DNA of 32,962 nucleotides from an uncultured Nodularia sp. (GCA_903911355.1 CAIWDD010000068.1:1-32962), one strand, 5' to 3'; counted from the stretch's first letter, positions 1 through 8,411 are shown. Numbers and translations: made by a program. The notes: generated from the letters alone by a model not told the origin.

Positions 1-117
1 ATCACCACGGGCTGAGGCTTGATAAATTCGTTTTTGGATTTTGTAAACACGACGTTCTAACTGTTTCCAGTTAATCGTGTTCCATTCTACCGTAGTCTTT
101 ACACTCGTTTTAGACAT
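1..117 (-). CDS. Group II intron reverse transcriptase/maturase, N-terminus (cut by window edge)
   Basis: The minus strand opens with ATG at 117 and runs 39 codons to the window edge. The residues WNTINWKQLERRVYKIQKRI followed by QASARGD are the characteristic N-terminal block that precedes the reverse transcriptase domain in group II intron-encoded proteins. These proteins splice their own intron RNA as maturases and copy it into new sites. A Shine-Dalgarno-like GTAGGA lies 5 bases before the ATG. The catalytic domains lie outside the window, so whether the protein is intact cannot be judged. The roughly 580 bases upstream without a reading frame fit the ribozyme domains of the same intron, which places this ORF in its domain IV. 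Confidence 0.85.
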   Translation of the reverse strand, partial: MSKTSVKTTVEWNTINWKQLERRVYKIQKRIYQASARGD

Positions 118-698
118 AATTCCTACTGACAACTTTATCTTCCATATCACCGTGAGTCTGTCAGCATATCCTAGGCATTACCCTAGGCGTTCGCTTCTGA
201 CTCAATCTTCTCCGCTTGCAGCATCCGGTTAGCACCTACTTTTAGATTCGACCTACTAAAAGAGCTAACAAGGGGTTACTTCGTTCCGTGTGTTCATTCT
301 GTGTACCTTTAGAGTGATGCTCTACGCCGGGTTTCTTGGAAGTGCATAACGGTCTGAGCGATACCAGCCGTTTCCTTATCCTTTACCTTTTGGTTCCAGC
401 CTATCAGCCTGATTTGACTGGTTGTACATAACGACGTTTTAGACACATCTTCAACTTTCGTTTTACTCATGGGTACTTTGCTCGACGTGTACCAGGTTAG
501 GCTCCCAGTTAGAACGCCTTTTCTCCCTGCTTTACGGATTGATGACTAGTCGCTACCGTAAGGGAGATGCTGTCACCCTTGCACCTAGGGGGTAGGATTC
601 TCACCTACATGAACACACAGTTATAAGAATCTGGTTTTTACCTAGTCTTACCTTCCGTCCCTGAGCATTTCTACTCATTTAGGAAGAACGAATCACAC
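1..698 (-). mobile_element. Group II intron, 5' part (ribozyme domains I-III plus start of its ORF)
   Basis: The intron reads on the minus strand. Its 5' end is placed at 698, where the strand reads GTGTGATTCG, matching the GUGYG start of bacterial group II introns. From there to the maturase start at 117 there is about 580 bases of structured non-coding sequence, a normal length for domains I-III. The histidine-phosphatase reading frame is collinear with its family up to 699 and then becomes nonsense inside the intron, which supports the boundary. The last exon bases read GAGCGTT. A CGCTC on the minus strand at 356-360 could form part of EBS1, but this pairing is only 5 bp and is tentative. 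The 3' end and domains V-VI lie outside the window. Confidence 0.8.
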
Positions 699-1104
699 AA
701 CGCTCTTGTACTTGTACCTCAGTTTCTGGATATTCCGCCCTGACAACTGGTGTATAATCAGAATCTATTCTGGGGAATAGTGCCTTTAACTCAGAAATTG
801 AGTGTATTTCCGGTGCTTCGGTCATCCAGTGGGGATTTAACCACTCACTCAAACCTGTTTCTAGTTTAATCCTTAAATTTAAAACTTCTGCCACGGCGTT
901 GGCTGTTTGTACAGTGCGCAGAAATGGGGAAGCGAAAATATGAGTAATGGTTTCTGTTTGCAGACGTTGAGCTAACTGCACAGTTTGTACTATACCATCT
1001 TCAGACAAAGGCGGGTCATAACGTCTGACTGCTGTGAGAAACCACTCAGGGCGAACGAAATCCAGACGGTTAGCGTGTCTGGCTATCCAAACTATTTGAT
1101 TCAT
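699..1104 (-). CDS. Histidine phosphatase family protein, 5' exon interrupted by the group II intron
   Basis: This exon codes for about 135 residues of a two-histidine phosphatase (phosphoglycerate mutase-like) of unknown substrate. The RHA motif with the catalytic histidine is at residues 9-11, LSEDG follows near residue 34, the ASPFLRTVQTA block with its conserved arginine is near residue 60, and GLSEWL carries the probable acid residue. The last genuine residues are VQVQER. After them the frame enters the intron and stops within a few codons. The exon ends in codon phase 1, so the rest of the gene, with the second catalytic histidine, should resume beyond the left edge. It starts 32 bases after the stop of the FAD oxidoreductase gene and is probably co-transcribed with it. 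A functional product requires intron splicing. Confidence 0.8.
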
Positions 1105-1136
1105 AAAACCATTTCATCGCCAGTTTCCTAGATCAC

Positions 1137-2297
1137 CTAGCCCGTGAATTGTACCATGAAGCGGCGGTCAATCCAGTCTTTCCCACACCAGAAAACCCGG
1201 TGAGGGGATGAAGTCAAAGCGCCTCTAGTGGCGATCGCTCGCTTGTCCCCAGTCCCGATTAAACTTAAATATTCTGGCTGTGGTCTATAGAGTTTCAAAG
1301 ATTTACCTGATAATATTCTTTGTAAATTCTCAAACAATGGTTTACCCTGGCGTACCGCAAATACTCCAGCTTTAGGACAGGGATGATTTACCATCGTCGC
1401 AATATCCCCCGCAGCAAATACCTCTGGGTGAGTTTGACTTTGTAAAGTATCTCCTACTAAAATAAATCCTTGCTCATCTGTACCTAGTCCTGTGGTTTTT
1501 ATCCATGGGGGTGCGGATGCTTGGGTTACCCAAAATACTTTTTGGGACTCTACCAATAACCCCGATACACATTTTACCTGCAACATTTCTGGTGTTTCCC
1601 CATTGCTGTGTTGGGGTGCAATTTCCGCCACGGTTTCCCCTAGATGTAAATTTATCCCCCGTTGAGTGACAATCTGCTGCAATTGACCTTGCACTGATTG
1701 GGGATAATTGGGTAACAGTTGCTGCTGACGCCCGAATAAATGAATTGTCAAACCCTGATTTTGTGATCTAATTCTCTGTAAATGAGTTTGCATGGATAGT
1801 ACTAACTCTACACCCCCCGCACCACCACCGACAACAGCTATACTTACGGGTTGCTCAGGGTTTTTAGCTACACGTTCTAATATTCCATACCAATGTTCTA
1901 ACAATTTTGGTACTGGTTTAGCAGCAATAGCATATTCTGCAGCACCTGGTACAGATATTGTAGATGGGGTGCTGCCAATGTCAATAGATAGGATATCAAA
2001 GTTCACCGGTAGACCTATAGCACAAATAACTGTGTGGTTTTTCAAGTCTAGTCCCACCGCTCTATCAATATATAACTGTGCGTGAGCAAGGTTAGTCAAT
2101 TTTTCTAAGTCGATGTGACATTGGTTATAAGTATAAAAACCGGCAATATGACCAGGTAACATACCGGAGTAAGGTGTATTGATATCTGGGGTAATTAATG
2201 TTAAATTAACTCCTGGTAAAGGATGTTGGGCAAACTTTTTCAAAACGATAGCATGGCTATGTCCACCACCAATTAATACTAAGTGTTTGTTGGGCAT
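1137..2297 (-). CDS. FAD/NAD(P)-dependent oxidoreductase, stand-alone SelD-fusion N-terminal type
   Basis: The 386-residue protein belongs to the pyridine nucleotide-disulfide oxidoreductase/NDH-2-like class. An FAD-binding IGGGHSHA is at residues 8-15, a second dinucleotide-binding VVGGGAGGVE is near residue 154, and VFAAGDIA, which contacts FAD in this fold, is near residue 293. From family knowledge, its closest relatives in cyanobacteria form the N-terminal half of a long fusion protein whose C-terminal half is selenide, water dikinase (SelD). Here the frame ends after RRFMVQFTG, about where the fusion linker would begin, and no kinase domain follows. It is either a natural single-domain form or a fusion that lost its kinase. 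The substrate is unknown. Lysine/histidine spacing around the GGGHSHA start matches full-length relatives, so the start is likely correct. Confidence 0.75.
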   Translation of the reverse strand: MPNKHLVLIGGGHSHAIVLKKFAQHPLPGVNLTLITPDINTPYSGMLPGHIAGFYTYNQCHIDLEKLTNLAHAQLYIDRAVGLDLKNHTVICAIGLPVNFDILSIDIGSTPSTISVPGAAEYAIAAKPVPKLLEHWYGILERVAKNPEQPVSIAVVGGGAGGVELVLSMQTHLQRIRSQNQGLTIHLFGRQQQLLPNYPQSVQGQLQQIVTQRGINLHLGETVAEIAPQHSNGETPEMLQVKCVSGLLVESQKVFWVTQASAPPWIKTTGLGTDEQGFILVGDTLQSQTHPEVFAAGDIATMVNHPCPKAGVFAVRQGKPLFENLQRILSGKSLKLYRPQPEYLSLIGTGDKRAIATRGALTSSPHRVFWCGKDWIDRRFMVQFTG

Positions 2298-2529
2298 TTT
2301 TCGGAACTAAAATTAATGCTTTCAATTGGATTTCTTTACAAGACTTTACGTCGCGATAAATTTTACGCGCATCTTGTCTTTACCACTGCTGCTACTGTAC
2401 CAGTTAGTCGCGCAAAGTGCTGTATTTACTACTTTCCAACCTTCAGGAATCATAATCAAGCATCTTTAAAATATACACCTATGTTTAAAAATCATAATCA
2501 TGATAAAAATGACTTAATTTATTGCTAAA

Positions 2530-2790
2530 TTAATAATGATATCGACAAGAAATAATAGTTACATAGACATCATCAACAGCATAAACTAAACGATTTGTAT
2601 CATCAATTCGCCGTGACCAAAATCCGGCTAAATTTTCCTTGAGAGGCTCTGGCTTACCGATACCCTCAAAAGGCATCCGCATCGTCTCCTCAATTAACTT
2701 ATTGATTCTTATGAGAGTCTTTTTATCTTGCCCTTGCCAGTAAAGATAATTACCCCAAGCCTCATCAGTCCAAGCTAACATTCTACTCAT
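2530..2790 (-). CDS. yoeB: YoeB-family mRNA-interferase toxin
   Basis: The 86-residue protein is a full-length Txe/YoeB toxin of the RelE superfamily. Such toxins act on the ribosome and cut mRNA in the A site. The sequence shows the family hallmarks: LAWTDEAWGNYLYWQ at the start, KINxLI-like helix, the GIGKPEPLK loop, the WSRRIDDTNRLVY strand pair with its catalytic arginine, and the C-terminal SCRYHY with the catalytic histidine and tyrosine. It overlaps the last codons of the antitoxin gene by 8 bases, so the two are translationally coupled. All key residues are present and the toxin looks functional. Confidence 0.92.
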   Translation of the reverse strand: MSRMLAWTDEAWGNYLYWQGQDKKTLIRINKLIEETMRMPFEGIGKPEPLKENLAGFWSRRIDDTNRLVYAVDDVYVTIISCRYHY

Positions 2791-3037
2791 TTAACAAATC
2801 TCGCTGCACCACTTTCCCCTGCTTAAATTGAGTAATGGAACGTTCTAAATGGGCTGCATTTGCCGGAGACTTCAATAAATACACAGTCTCCATGAGACTA
2901 TTAAAAAACTCCAGGGACATCACCACCGCATCATCAGCATCCCGTCTGGTGATAATTGTATAGTCTGCATCTTCTGTCACCTGGTCTAAGACCGTTTTTA
3001 GACTATTTCTGGCCTCGCTAAAAGAGATAATTTTCAT
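2783..3037 (-). CDS. yefM: YefM-family antitoxin
   Basis: The 84-residue protein is a Phd/YefM antitoxin. The N-terminal part (IISFSEARNSLKTVLDQV, then DYTIITRRDADDAVVMSLEF) is the dimerising DNA-binding fold. The C-terminal third (ITQFKQGKVVQRDLLNE) is the acidic, flexible tail expected to wrap the toxin. In the characterised E. coli pair, YefM neutralises YoeB and the complex represses its own promoter. Just upstream of this start lie TGTACA palindromes of the kind bound by E. coli YefM, which supports autoregulation here. The gene is the first of a two-gene operon. Confidence 0.92.
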   Translation of the reverse strand: MKIISFSEARNSLKTVLDQVTEDADYTIITRRDADDAVVMSLEFFNSLMETVYLLKSPANAAHLERSITQFKQGKVVQRDLLNE

Positions 3038-3049
3038 TTGGGGAGAACC

Positions 3050-3095
3050 TGTACTGTTTATTGTACAAGTATAGCGGGTTTGGGCAAATTGTACA
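3050..3095. promoter_or_regulatory. Probable YefM-YoeB operator (TGTACA repeats)
   Basis: Two copies of the palindrome TTGTACAA lie at 3061-3068 and 3089-3096. A one-mismatch TGTACT lies at 3050-3055, 12 bases centre to centre from the first perfect copy. In E. coli the yefM operator consists of two palindromes with TGTACA cores spaced 12 bp. The same core and spacing 13 bases before this antitoxin start therefore make a strong operator candidate. Binding itself is inferred. Confidence 0.65.
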
Positions 3096-3108
3096 ATCCC
3101 CAGACTAA

Positions 3109-3130
3109 CCTCTGAGTATCAACTCAGGGG
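3109..3130. repeat. Inverted repeat upstream of the toxin-antitoxin operon
   Basis: CCTCTGAGT and ACTCAGGGG form a 9-bp stem with one G-T-type mismatch around a 4-base loop. It lies between the DUF4114 gene and yefM. There is no clear T-run on either side, so it could be a weak terminator for the DUF4114 transcript or an extra regulatory site for the toxin operon. Confidence 0.35.
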
Positions 3131-3255
3131 ATAATAAAGACCATCTTCAGGAGAAAATTGCCATCCCATGCTCATCAGCGCACTACACCCCCATAGTTAG
3201 AAACCAGGGGCACTGTGCGCGTTTTTTGGTAGATATTCCCTCACGGATTGCGAGT

Positions 3256-4926
3256 TTATACGATGCTTATTCCTTGAACCTTAACAATTATGTCATCAAA
3301 GTCCTTGTCACTGCCACGGGCTAGATCCTCAAAGCCGAATATATTGTTACCCAGCAGTTGTACATGGTTACTACGGTCAAAGTTAGTGCCCATACCGGCT
3401 ACATAGAGGTTGCTAAAATCAGATGCTATTGAGTTCATGTTGCCATTTGCCACTAGGAACGGTAGCAGGATATAGTCTGACAAGTCAAAACTAGAATTGA
3501 CTTGAAAGGTGCTGCTTAAGTCCATCATTTGGTTATTGGTAACGTTGCCGGTCAGCACCGCATTGTTACGCACCGCACTCAGATATGCATTGCGATCGCC
3601 TAGTTCAGCTATACTGTCACCAGTTAGCCTGTCAACCACTGCCCCTGTAGTTTTGTCTGCCAAGTAGAAGCCCACTAGATTATCAAAAGCAGCTTCCCGG
3701 TACAGGGTAGCATCCACCTTCACAGTGATTCTGTCCCCAGTCACTCTAGAAGTGTCGAGGTTGCTCAGGTTAATAGCTTCCAGTTGCTCACCGGCGACTT
3801 CAATTTTCTTGGTCAAAATTTCTATAGTATCCGCACTGCCCAGACTATCAGCAACAATCTTCAAGTTACCACCAGTCAGAGTAAAATTATTCCCCATAAC
3901 ACCACTAATGGTTAAGGGGGTAATAGTGCCATTGGCTAAATCTAGCAATTGGAACCTGATCATATTACCATTTTCAGGGGAAACCCTGATTGGGAATGAC
4001 TGTAGGTCGGCAAGGATAGACTCCCTACCAAAAAAAGGTAGACCTGAAGCACTACCGGGAGTAGTGAGAATACTTTGAGTTCTACCGTCCCCAAAGACAA
4101 CCTGCAGATCCTGAGATGATGGGGTTGAACCCATTACAGAGAATCTAAAGACAGTATCAAAGGTTTCCTGTAGAGGTGTTCCGGTGTTGGGGTCGGTGAT
4201 ATCGATGATAGTTACACTACTTTGTGGACTTTGTGGACTTTGTGGACTTTGTGAACCAGTAGCACCGCCTATATTAGCGCCTATATTGTCGATGGCAAGA
4301 GTATCAACCTCGATAAATCTACTTCTCTGAGGGCTAACATTTCTATTCAAGTTTTGATAAACAAAGATGCCTTCTTCACCAGGGTCAAAACCTTGAACAT
4401 CATCAGCGGTAATAGGAATTGACCATGTGCCATCAGACCCTACAGTAGCTTGTTTCCCGGGTCTCTTACTATTAGGCTCACTATCGAACCGGAGCATAAT
4501 TTCTGCCCCTGGTGTACCAGTACCGGTGATGTTAAAACCATCAAGCCTTTCTTGTCTGTTAACTTTGTCATCTGCCGCTACCAAGTTAATTACCGGGGCT
4601 AATGGTGCTATCAATGAAGCCGGACTGTTGGGATTTCCATTAACATTAAGGGCGGCTCCCGCTCGCACAGAAACTTCTAACCCTGTGTCACCAGGGGCAT
4701 CACGGTCAAGTACATTAGTGGTTACTAACAATTGGTATTTCGTGGGGCTGACTGTTGTAAATGCTCCCTTAGTACCATTGGTAACCGTGATATCTTCGGC
4801 GGTGAAGCCGGTGACGGGTTCACTGAAGGTGAAGGTGTAACGAACCCGAAATCCATAGTTACTATTTCCACTGGGAAAAGCATCTACCGCCTGACTGCTG
4901 ATACTAATCGTCGGTGATTGTGACAT
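3256..4926 (-). CDS. Ig-like/DUF4114 domain surface or secreted protein
   Basis: The 556-residue protein has no N-terminal signal peptide and no membrane segment. Residues 1-105 form a bacterial Ig-like module (TFTFSEPVTGFTAEDITVTNG). Residues about 110-210 resemble a second Ig-type module with a GTGTPGAEIML core. A low-complexity linker of SPQ repeats follows near residue 230. The C-terminal 70 residues contain NNIFGFEDLARGSDKDFDD, the calcium-binding-like signature of DUF4114. In cyanobacteria such acidic multi-domain proteins are often exported by type I secretion without a cleaved signal. Export here is an inference. A good Shine-Dalgarno (GAGGAG) lies 9 bases before the ATG. No enzymatic function is recognisable. 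Confidence 0.75.
   Translation of the reverse strand: MSQSPTISISSQAVDAFPSGNSNYGFRVRYTFTFSEPVTGFTAEDITVTNGTKGAFTTVSPTKYQLLVTTNVLDRDAPGDTGLEVSVRAGAALNVNGNPNSPASLIAPLAPVINLVAADDKVNRQERLDGFNITGTGTPGAEIMLRFDSEPNSKRPGKQATVGSDGTWSIPITADDVQGFDPGEEGIFVYQNLNRNVSPQRSRFIEVDTLAIDNIGANIGGATGSQSPQSPQSPQSSVTIIDITDPNTGTPLQETFDTVFRFSVMGSTPSSQDLQVVFGDGRTQSILTTPGSASGLPFFGRESILADLQSFPIRVSPENGNMIRFQLLDLANGTITPLTISGVMGNNFTLTGGNLKIVADSLGSADTIEILTKKIEVAGEQLEAINLSNLDTSRVTGDRITVKVDATLYREAAFDNLVGFYLADKTTGAVVDRLTGDSIAELGDRNAYLSAVRNNAVLTGNVTNNQMMDLSSTFQVNSSFDLSDYILLPFLVANGNMNSIASDFSNLYVAGMGTNFDRSNHVQLLGNNIFGFEDLARGSDKDFDDIIVKVQGISIV
4222..4253. repeat. 9-bp in-frame tandem repeat in the DUF4114 gene
   Basis: The unit TTGTGGACT is repeated three times with a partial fourth. 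On the coding strand it gives repeated Ser-Pro-Gln in the linker between Ig-like and C-terminal modules. Because it is in frame, slippage would change linker length without breaking the gene. Confidence 0.8.
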
Positions 4927-5614
4927 AGAAATTACTCCTCAAGACAAGGTTAAATAGACAGTTACACTGACGAAACTATGAAGACAAACATCAAATCAAC
5001 TAGATATCAAAGGATATCGATAGCAGAGTGAAGTTCGCGTAGAGTGGCACCAATGGCTTAAATATCTTTGTTCTTAGACAGGGCGACTACCGTGACGTCA
5101 AGAATCTCGTTCAATATCAGGATGATGGAAGGATAACTAGGGAATAAAAACTGTTAATACTCCCACTAGTATTTAATTAGCAAGATTCGCCACAGAAATC
5201 CGGTTAATTTTATGGCAAAAACCTAGTTTTAAGCTGTTGTTGAAGATGAGATAGTTTACAGATTCTCATTAGTTATCTCGTGCAATAAGCCACTTATAAT
5301 ACATATATAATCCTTATTAATATTGACTTTTTTCCAGTAGCTCTGTCCCTATTACCATCACTAAGCGATCGCTATCGAAAATACTGAATAATTAATCAAT
5401 AATTAAATTTAGATACAGAATCCTTAGTAATATTTGACCGTCGCCCGAATTTACCCCCCATCAGCGACAGAACCACCACGGAAATAGCCCAGAGTCCCCA
5501 GGGCAAAAGTATTACAGTAATTCCGGGGTAGCTGGGTAATCTATTCCAGTCGGATTTATCCGACTTTAGCTTTGAGACAGGGGTTTTTAACCCCTGGCTC
5601 CTGCTTTTGACCAG
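4927..5614. other. Long intergenic region, AT-rich, with hairpins at its right end
   Basis: No reading frame here resembles a gene. The left end holds the ribosome binding site and presumably the promoter of the DUF4114 gene. The centre is AT-rich without a recognisable RNA gene or element. The right end carries two hairpins: AGTCGGAT / ATCCGACT at 5548-5565, and CAGGGGTT / AACCCCTG at 5578-5596. They follow the broken FAD gene on the minus strand. Confidence 0.6.
5548..5596 (-). terminator. Twin hairpins after the broken FAD oxidoreductase gene
   Basis: Two perfect 8-bp stems stand side by side: one at 5548-5565 with a 2-base loop and one at 5578-5596 with a 3-base loop. They lie just downstream of the minus-strand histidine kinase/FAD pseudogene unit. 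Neither has a strong T-run, so the terminator role is tentative. A variant of the second hairpin with the same GCCAGGGGT start occurs at 26449-26468, so this is also a dispersed repeat. Confidence 0.4.
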
Positions 5615-5628
5615 TCAGCAGTCAACCG

Positions 5629-6269
5629 TCAACCCCAACCCCAACCCCGCAAAGTCTTGTGAAGCGATCGCGCCATTTTGATGTGTGGTTCGTCCTCTTC
5701 TACAGGTATAATCTCTACAGGTTGACCCTGACCCAAATAAGAAATCACCAAATTTGCAGCTTCTAAACCTGTAACATAAGCCTTTTCCTGGGACCAAGAA
5801 CCGTGACGATTGATAATCCAATCACCACTCATAAATACATTCTCAAAACTCGTCTGAGCGGGTAACATATGACGATAACTACCCGGAGCAAAATGGGTAA
5901 CCGCATTGGGTAAGCGAATGACACTACTATCAACAACTTTAGCCTCCCCAAATCCGGGGACACAAGTTGTCAAATACCCCTTGACTATATTTACAATATC
6001 TGCATCACTCATGGGCAGAAACTGATTAGCATGATAAAAATCAGCTTCTATGACTGTTCCCGGTTCCTGCTGATACTCATGCCGTGAATTCCTGCTTCTA
6101 CAGATTTACCAGCGGTGGTTTTCCAACCGGCAACTAAACCCCCAGGATATGCTCCAGCTTCTAAAAGTGTAACATCATACCCTTGTTTTGCCAATTGGTA
6201 GGTAGCACCCAAACCCGCCCAACCAGCACCAACTACTATTACACGTTTGCTTGGTAACCCTGCTGTCAT
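5629..6269 (-). pseudogene. FAD-dependent amine oxidase/carotene desaturase-like gene with internal deletion
   Basis: The gene starts with ATG at 6269. The N-terminal piece has the Rossmann FAD motif VVGAGWAGLGA and then LLEAGAYPGGLVAGW and SVEAGIHG, after which the frame stops at 6048. The C-terminal piece continues in another frame (HEYQQEPGTVIEADFYHANQ running into MSDADIVNIVKG) and holds the second FAD-contact segment VFMSGDWIINRHGSWSQEKA. Relatives are about 480-650 residues long, so roughly 300 or more central residues are missing between AGIHG and HEYQQ, and the junction is also out of frame. The breakpoint is near 6085. The intact family resembles zeta-carotene desaturase. The gene follows the histidine kinase by 22 bases. 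Confidence 0.8.
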
Positions 6270-6291
6270 CTTTTTCTTCCCCCAGTCCCGA

Positions 6292-8220
6292 TTAATTGCG
6301 CTGTTGCTGGGCTGGTATCCATACTGTGAAAATTGAACCAACACCTACAGTAGATTCTACCTCAATTCGGCCGCGATGGAGTTCTACAAGTTGTTTAGTT
6401 AAGGCTAAACCGATTCCTGTACCTTCGTAGCGCCGGCGATAGGGTGTATCTAATTGCTGAAATTTTTCAAACATCACTGGTAATTGTTCTTCAGGAATAC
6501 CAATTCCAGTGTCTTCAATTTGAAAGACAGCCATATCATCTTCTACCCAGATCCGCAAGGTAACACTACCACCTCCTGGGGTAAACTTAATCGCATTGGT
6601 TAATAAATTCCAGAGAATTTGTTCTACTCGCTGTACATCAGCAGTAAACAGATCCCGTTGGGGGTCGATTTGTAAATCCAGTTGAAGATTAACCTGTTGA
6701 CTATCAGCTTTTTCTAATAGTGACTCTAGGGAATTTTTAGCGGTATGGGTTAGGGAAAATTCTGTAATATTTAATACAGTTTTTCCGGCTTCAATTTGGG
6801 ATAAATCCAGGATGTCATTAATTAGCTCTAATAAATGTTCTCCACTGTCATGGATGGTTTGCAGGTAATCTCGTTGACGTTGACTCAGTTCTCCGAGAGG
6901 CCAACGTAACAAAGTGGAAGACATCCCAATCACATAGGTTAAAGGTGTGAGTAATTCATGGCTGATGGTAGCCAGAAATTCGCTTCTGAGGCGACTAGCA
7001 GCTTCTGCAGCTAGTAAAGCCTCCCGTAGGGCTTTTGTCCGCTCAATTACTCGTTGTTCTAAACTTTGTTTTTCTTGGGTAAGGGTGCGGGTAGCTTGTT
7101 GTAAAGATTGCATCAACTCAGCTTGATGAATAGCAATGGCTAATTGTTCCGCTATGGAAGTGAGTAAACTTTGATCACTTTCGCTCCACTCCCGTGGGGT
7201 ATGACATTGATGAGCAATCAATAGACCCCACAGATTTTGCTCAAATATAATTGGTGCTACTAACTTAGCCCTAACTTGGCATTTCCGTAATAAATTCAAT
7301 AAACATTCTTCTGTGACATAAGTTTTTTCCACGTCGTCAATTACTAAGGTAAATCCTTGGCGATACTTTGCTAAACAGGTGGAGTTCTTAGACCAGCAGT
7401 CGTTTTCTTGATAAGACAACACCGACGAAATCGCACCTTCAGCCCTTTGTTCATAGACAATACAACCCCCTATCTCTCCTGGGGGTAGGTTTTCATCTAT
7501 GGTTATGCCATGTAAATCAGTTTTGACACTCAAACCCTGAAATTTATATATTACTAATCGATCCAGTGCCAGAAATTCCCGTACCATACCGATCGCCGTG
7601 GCCATAATCACTGGTAAATCTAAGCTTTTGCGAATCTGGGTGGTCACCTGATTTAACAGTCGCTCTTGCAAAATCTGTTTTTTTAAGGCATCTTCCACAG
7701 GCTGACAAGTGTAAACTTGAGGAATGGCTACCCATCCCGGGCTATCAGCAGGGGTTAAAGGATGTATGATCTTCTGGGATGACTGTATGCCGATATACTC
7801 TAATAACAACAGTGTAAATTTAGTTTGGGTCTGAGCATCATTAGGTCTGACAAGCTCTCGATAGCGTTCCAGATTTTGGTGTGTGTCAGAATTTCCCTCA
7901 AACAAGTCTCGTACCTGGGAGACAAATAAAGCGATCGCCTCAGAATTAAATGTCAAACTGCTATTGTATGCGGCGCAATTCCCCCCCTCCCCCGGTGCTA
8001 AAGTTCCCAGCAAAAGGGCGCTAAACTCCTGAGAAATCAACAGCGTAAACCTTTGATTGCGCCACTCTTGGGGTAAACAAATCCTGACTAATACAGACTC
8101 AGTAAGTACCAGTGCAGCAGTTCCGACGACTTGAGCCATCTGCTGTAACAATTCCCCCAGCTGATTAAATACAACTAAAGGCAAGTTTCGAGAAAAACTC
8201 AAATCAGGAGAACTAAGCAT
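6292..8220 (-). CDS. GAF-containing sensor histidine kinase
   Basis: The 642-residue protein has no clear membrane segment and is probably cytoplasmic. Residues 1-150 form a conserved-looking but unassigned N-terminal region. Residues about 190-368 form a phytochrome-like GAF domain. A coiled coil spans about 370-410. The HisKA domain has the phosphoacceptor H421 in SHELLTP. The ATPase domain shows the N box NLLTNAIKFTP at 538-548, DTGIGIP at 570-576 and GTGIGLAL at 600-607. No receiver domain follows, so it must signal to a separate response regulator, not found here. In the GAF domain Cys306 aligns by eye with the bilin-attaching cysteine of cyanobacteriochromes, but the usual following His is Leu. 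Bilin binding is therefore uncertain. Confidence 0.88.
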   Translation of the reverse strand: MLSSPDLSFSRNLPLVVFNQLGELLQQMAQVVGTAALVLTESVLVRICLPQEWRNQRFTLLISQEFSALLLGTLAPGEGGNCAAYNSSLTFNSEAIALFVSQVRDLFEGNSDTHQNLERYRELVRPNDAQTQTKFTLLLLEYIGIQSSQKIIHPLTPADSPGWVAIPQVYTCQPVEDALKKQILQERLLNQVTTQIRKSLDLPVIMATAIGMVREFLALDRLVIYKFQGLSVKTDLHGITIDENLPPGEIGGCIVYEQRAEGAISSVLSYQENDCWSKNSTCLAKYRQGFTLVIDDVEKTYVTEECLLNLLRKCQVRAKLVAPIIFEQNLWGLLIAHQCHTPREWSESDQSLLTSIAEQLAIAIHQAELMQSLQQATRTLTQEKQSLEQRVIERTKALREALLAAEAASRLRSEFLATISHELLTPLTYVIGMSSTLLRWPLGELSQRQRDYLQTIHDSGEHLLELINDILDLSQIEAGKTVLNITEFSLTHTAKNSLESLLEKADSQQVNLQLDLQIDPQRDLFTADVQRVEQILWNLLTNAIKFTPGGGSVTLRIWVEDDMAVFQIEDTGIGIPEEQLPVMFEKFQQLDTPYRRRYEGTGIGLALTKQLVELHRGRIEVESTVGVGSIFTVWIPAQQQRN

Positions 8221-8411
8221 TTTTAATGGTCTGGTAATAATTTACGTGGCGGAAGACAGTGTAAAATCTCTTGTAGAGTGCGTCAGATATGAAAAATCTG
8301 TTTATTGATGGCATTCATGCACTTCTTGGCATCCTATTAATATGTCATGTAATAACTTGCACGGGCGAAAACAGTGTTATATTCAACAGTTTAAGGGGGT
8401 AATACAAGATT

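Noticed and set aside
1792-2085. Plus-strand frame of 97 codons
   Set aside because: It lies wholly inside the oxidoreductase gene on the other strand and shows no family features.
2283-2528. Plus-strand frame of 81 codons in the spacer before yoeB
   Set aside because: Composition is AT-driven, there is no ribosome binding site and no recognisable protein feature. It overlaps the oxidoreductase start.
8221-8411. Possible cobalamin riboswitch before cobN
   Set aside because: I could not find a B12-box-like core or the expected length of structured leader in these 190 bases.
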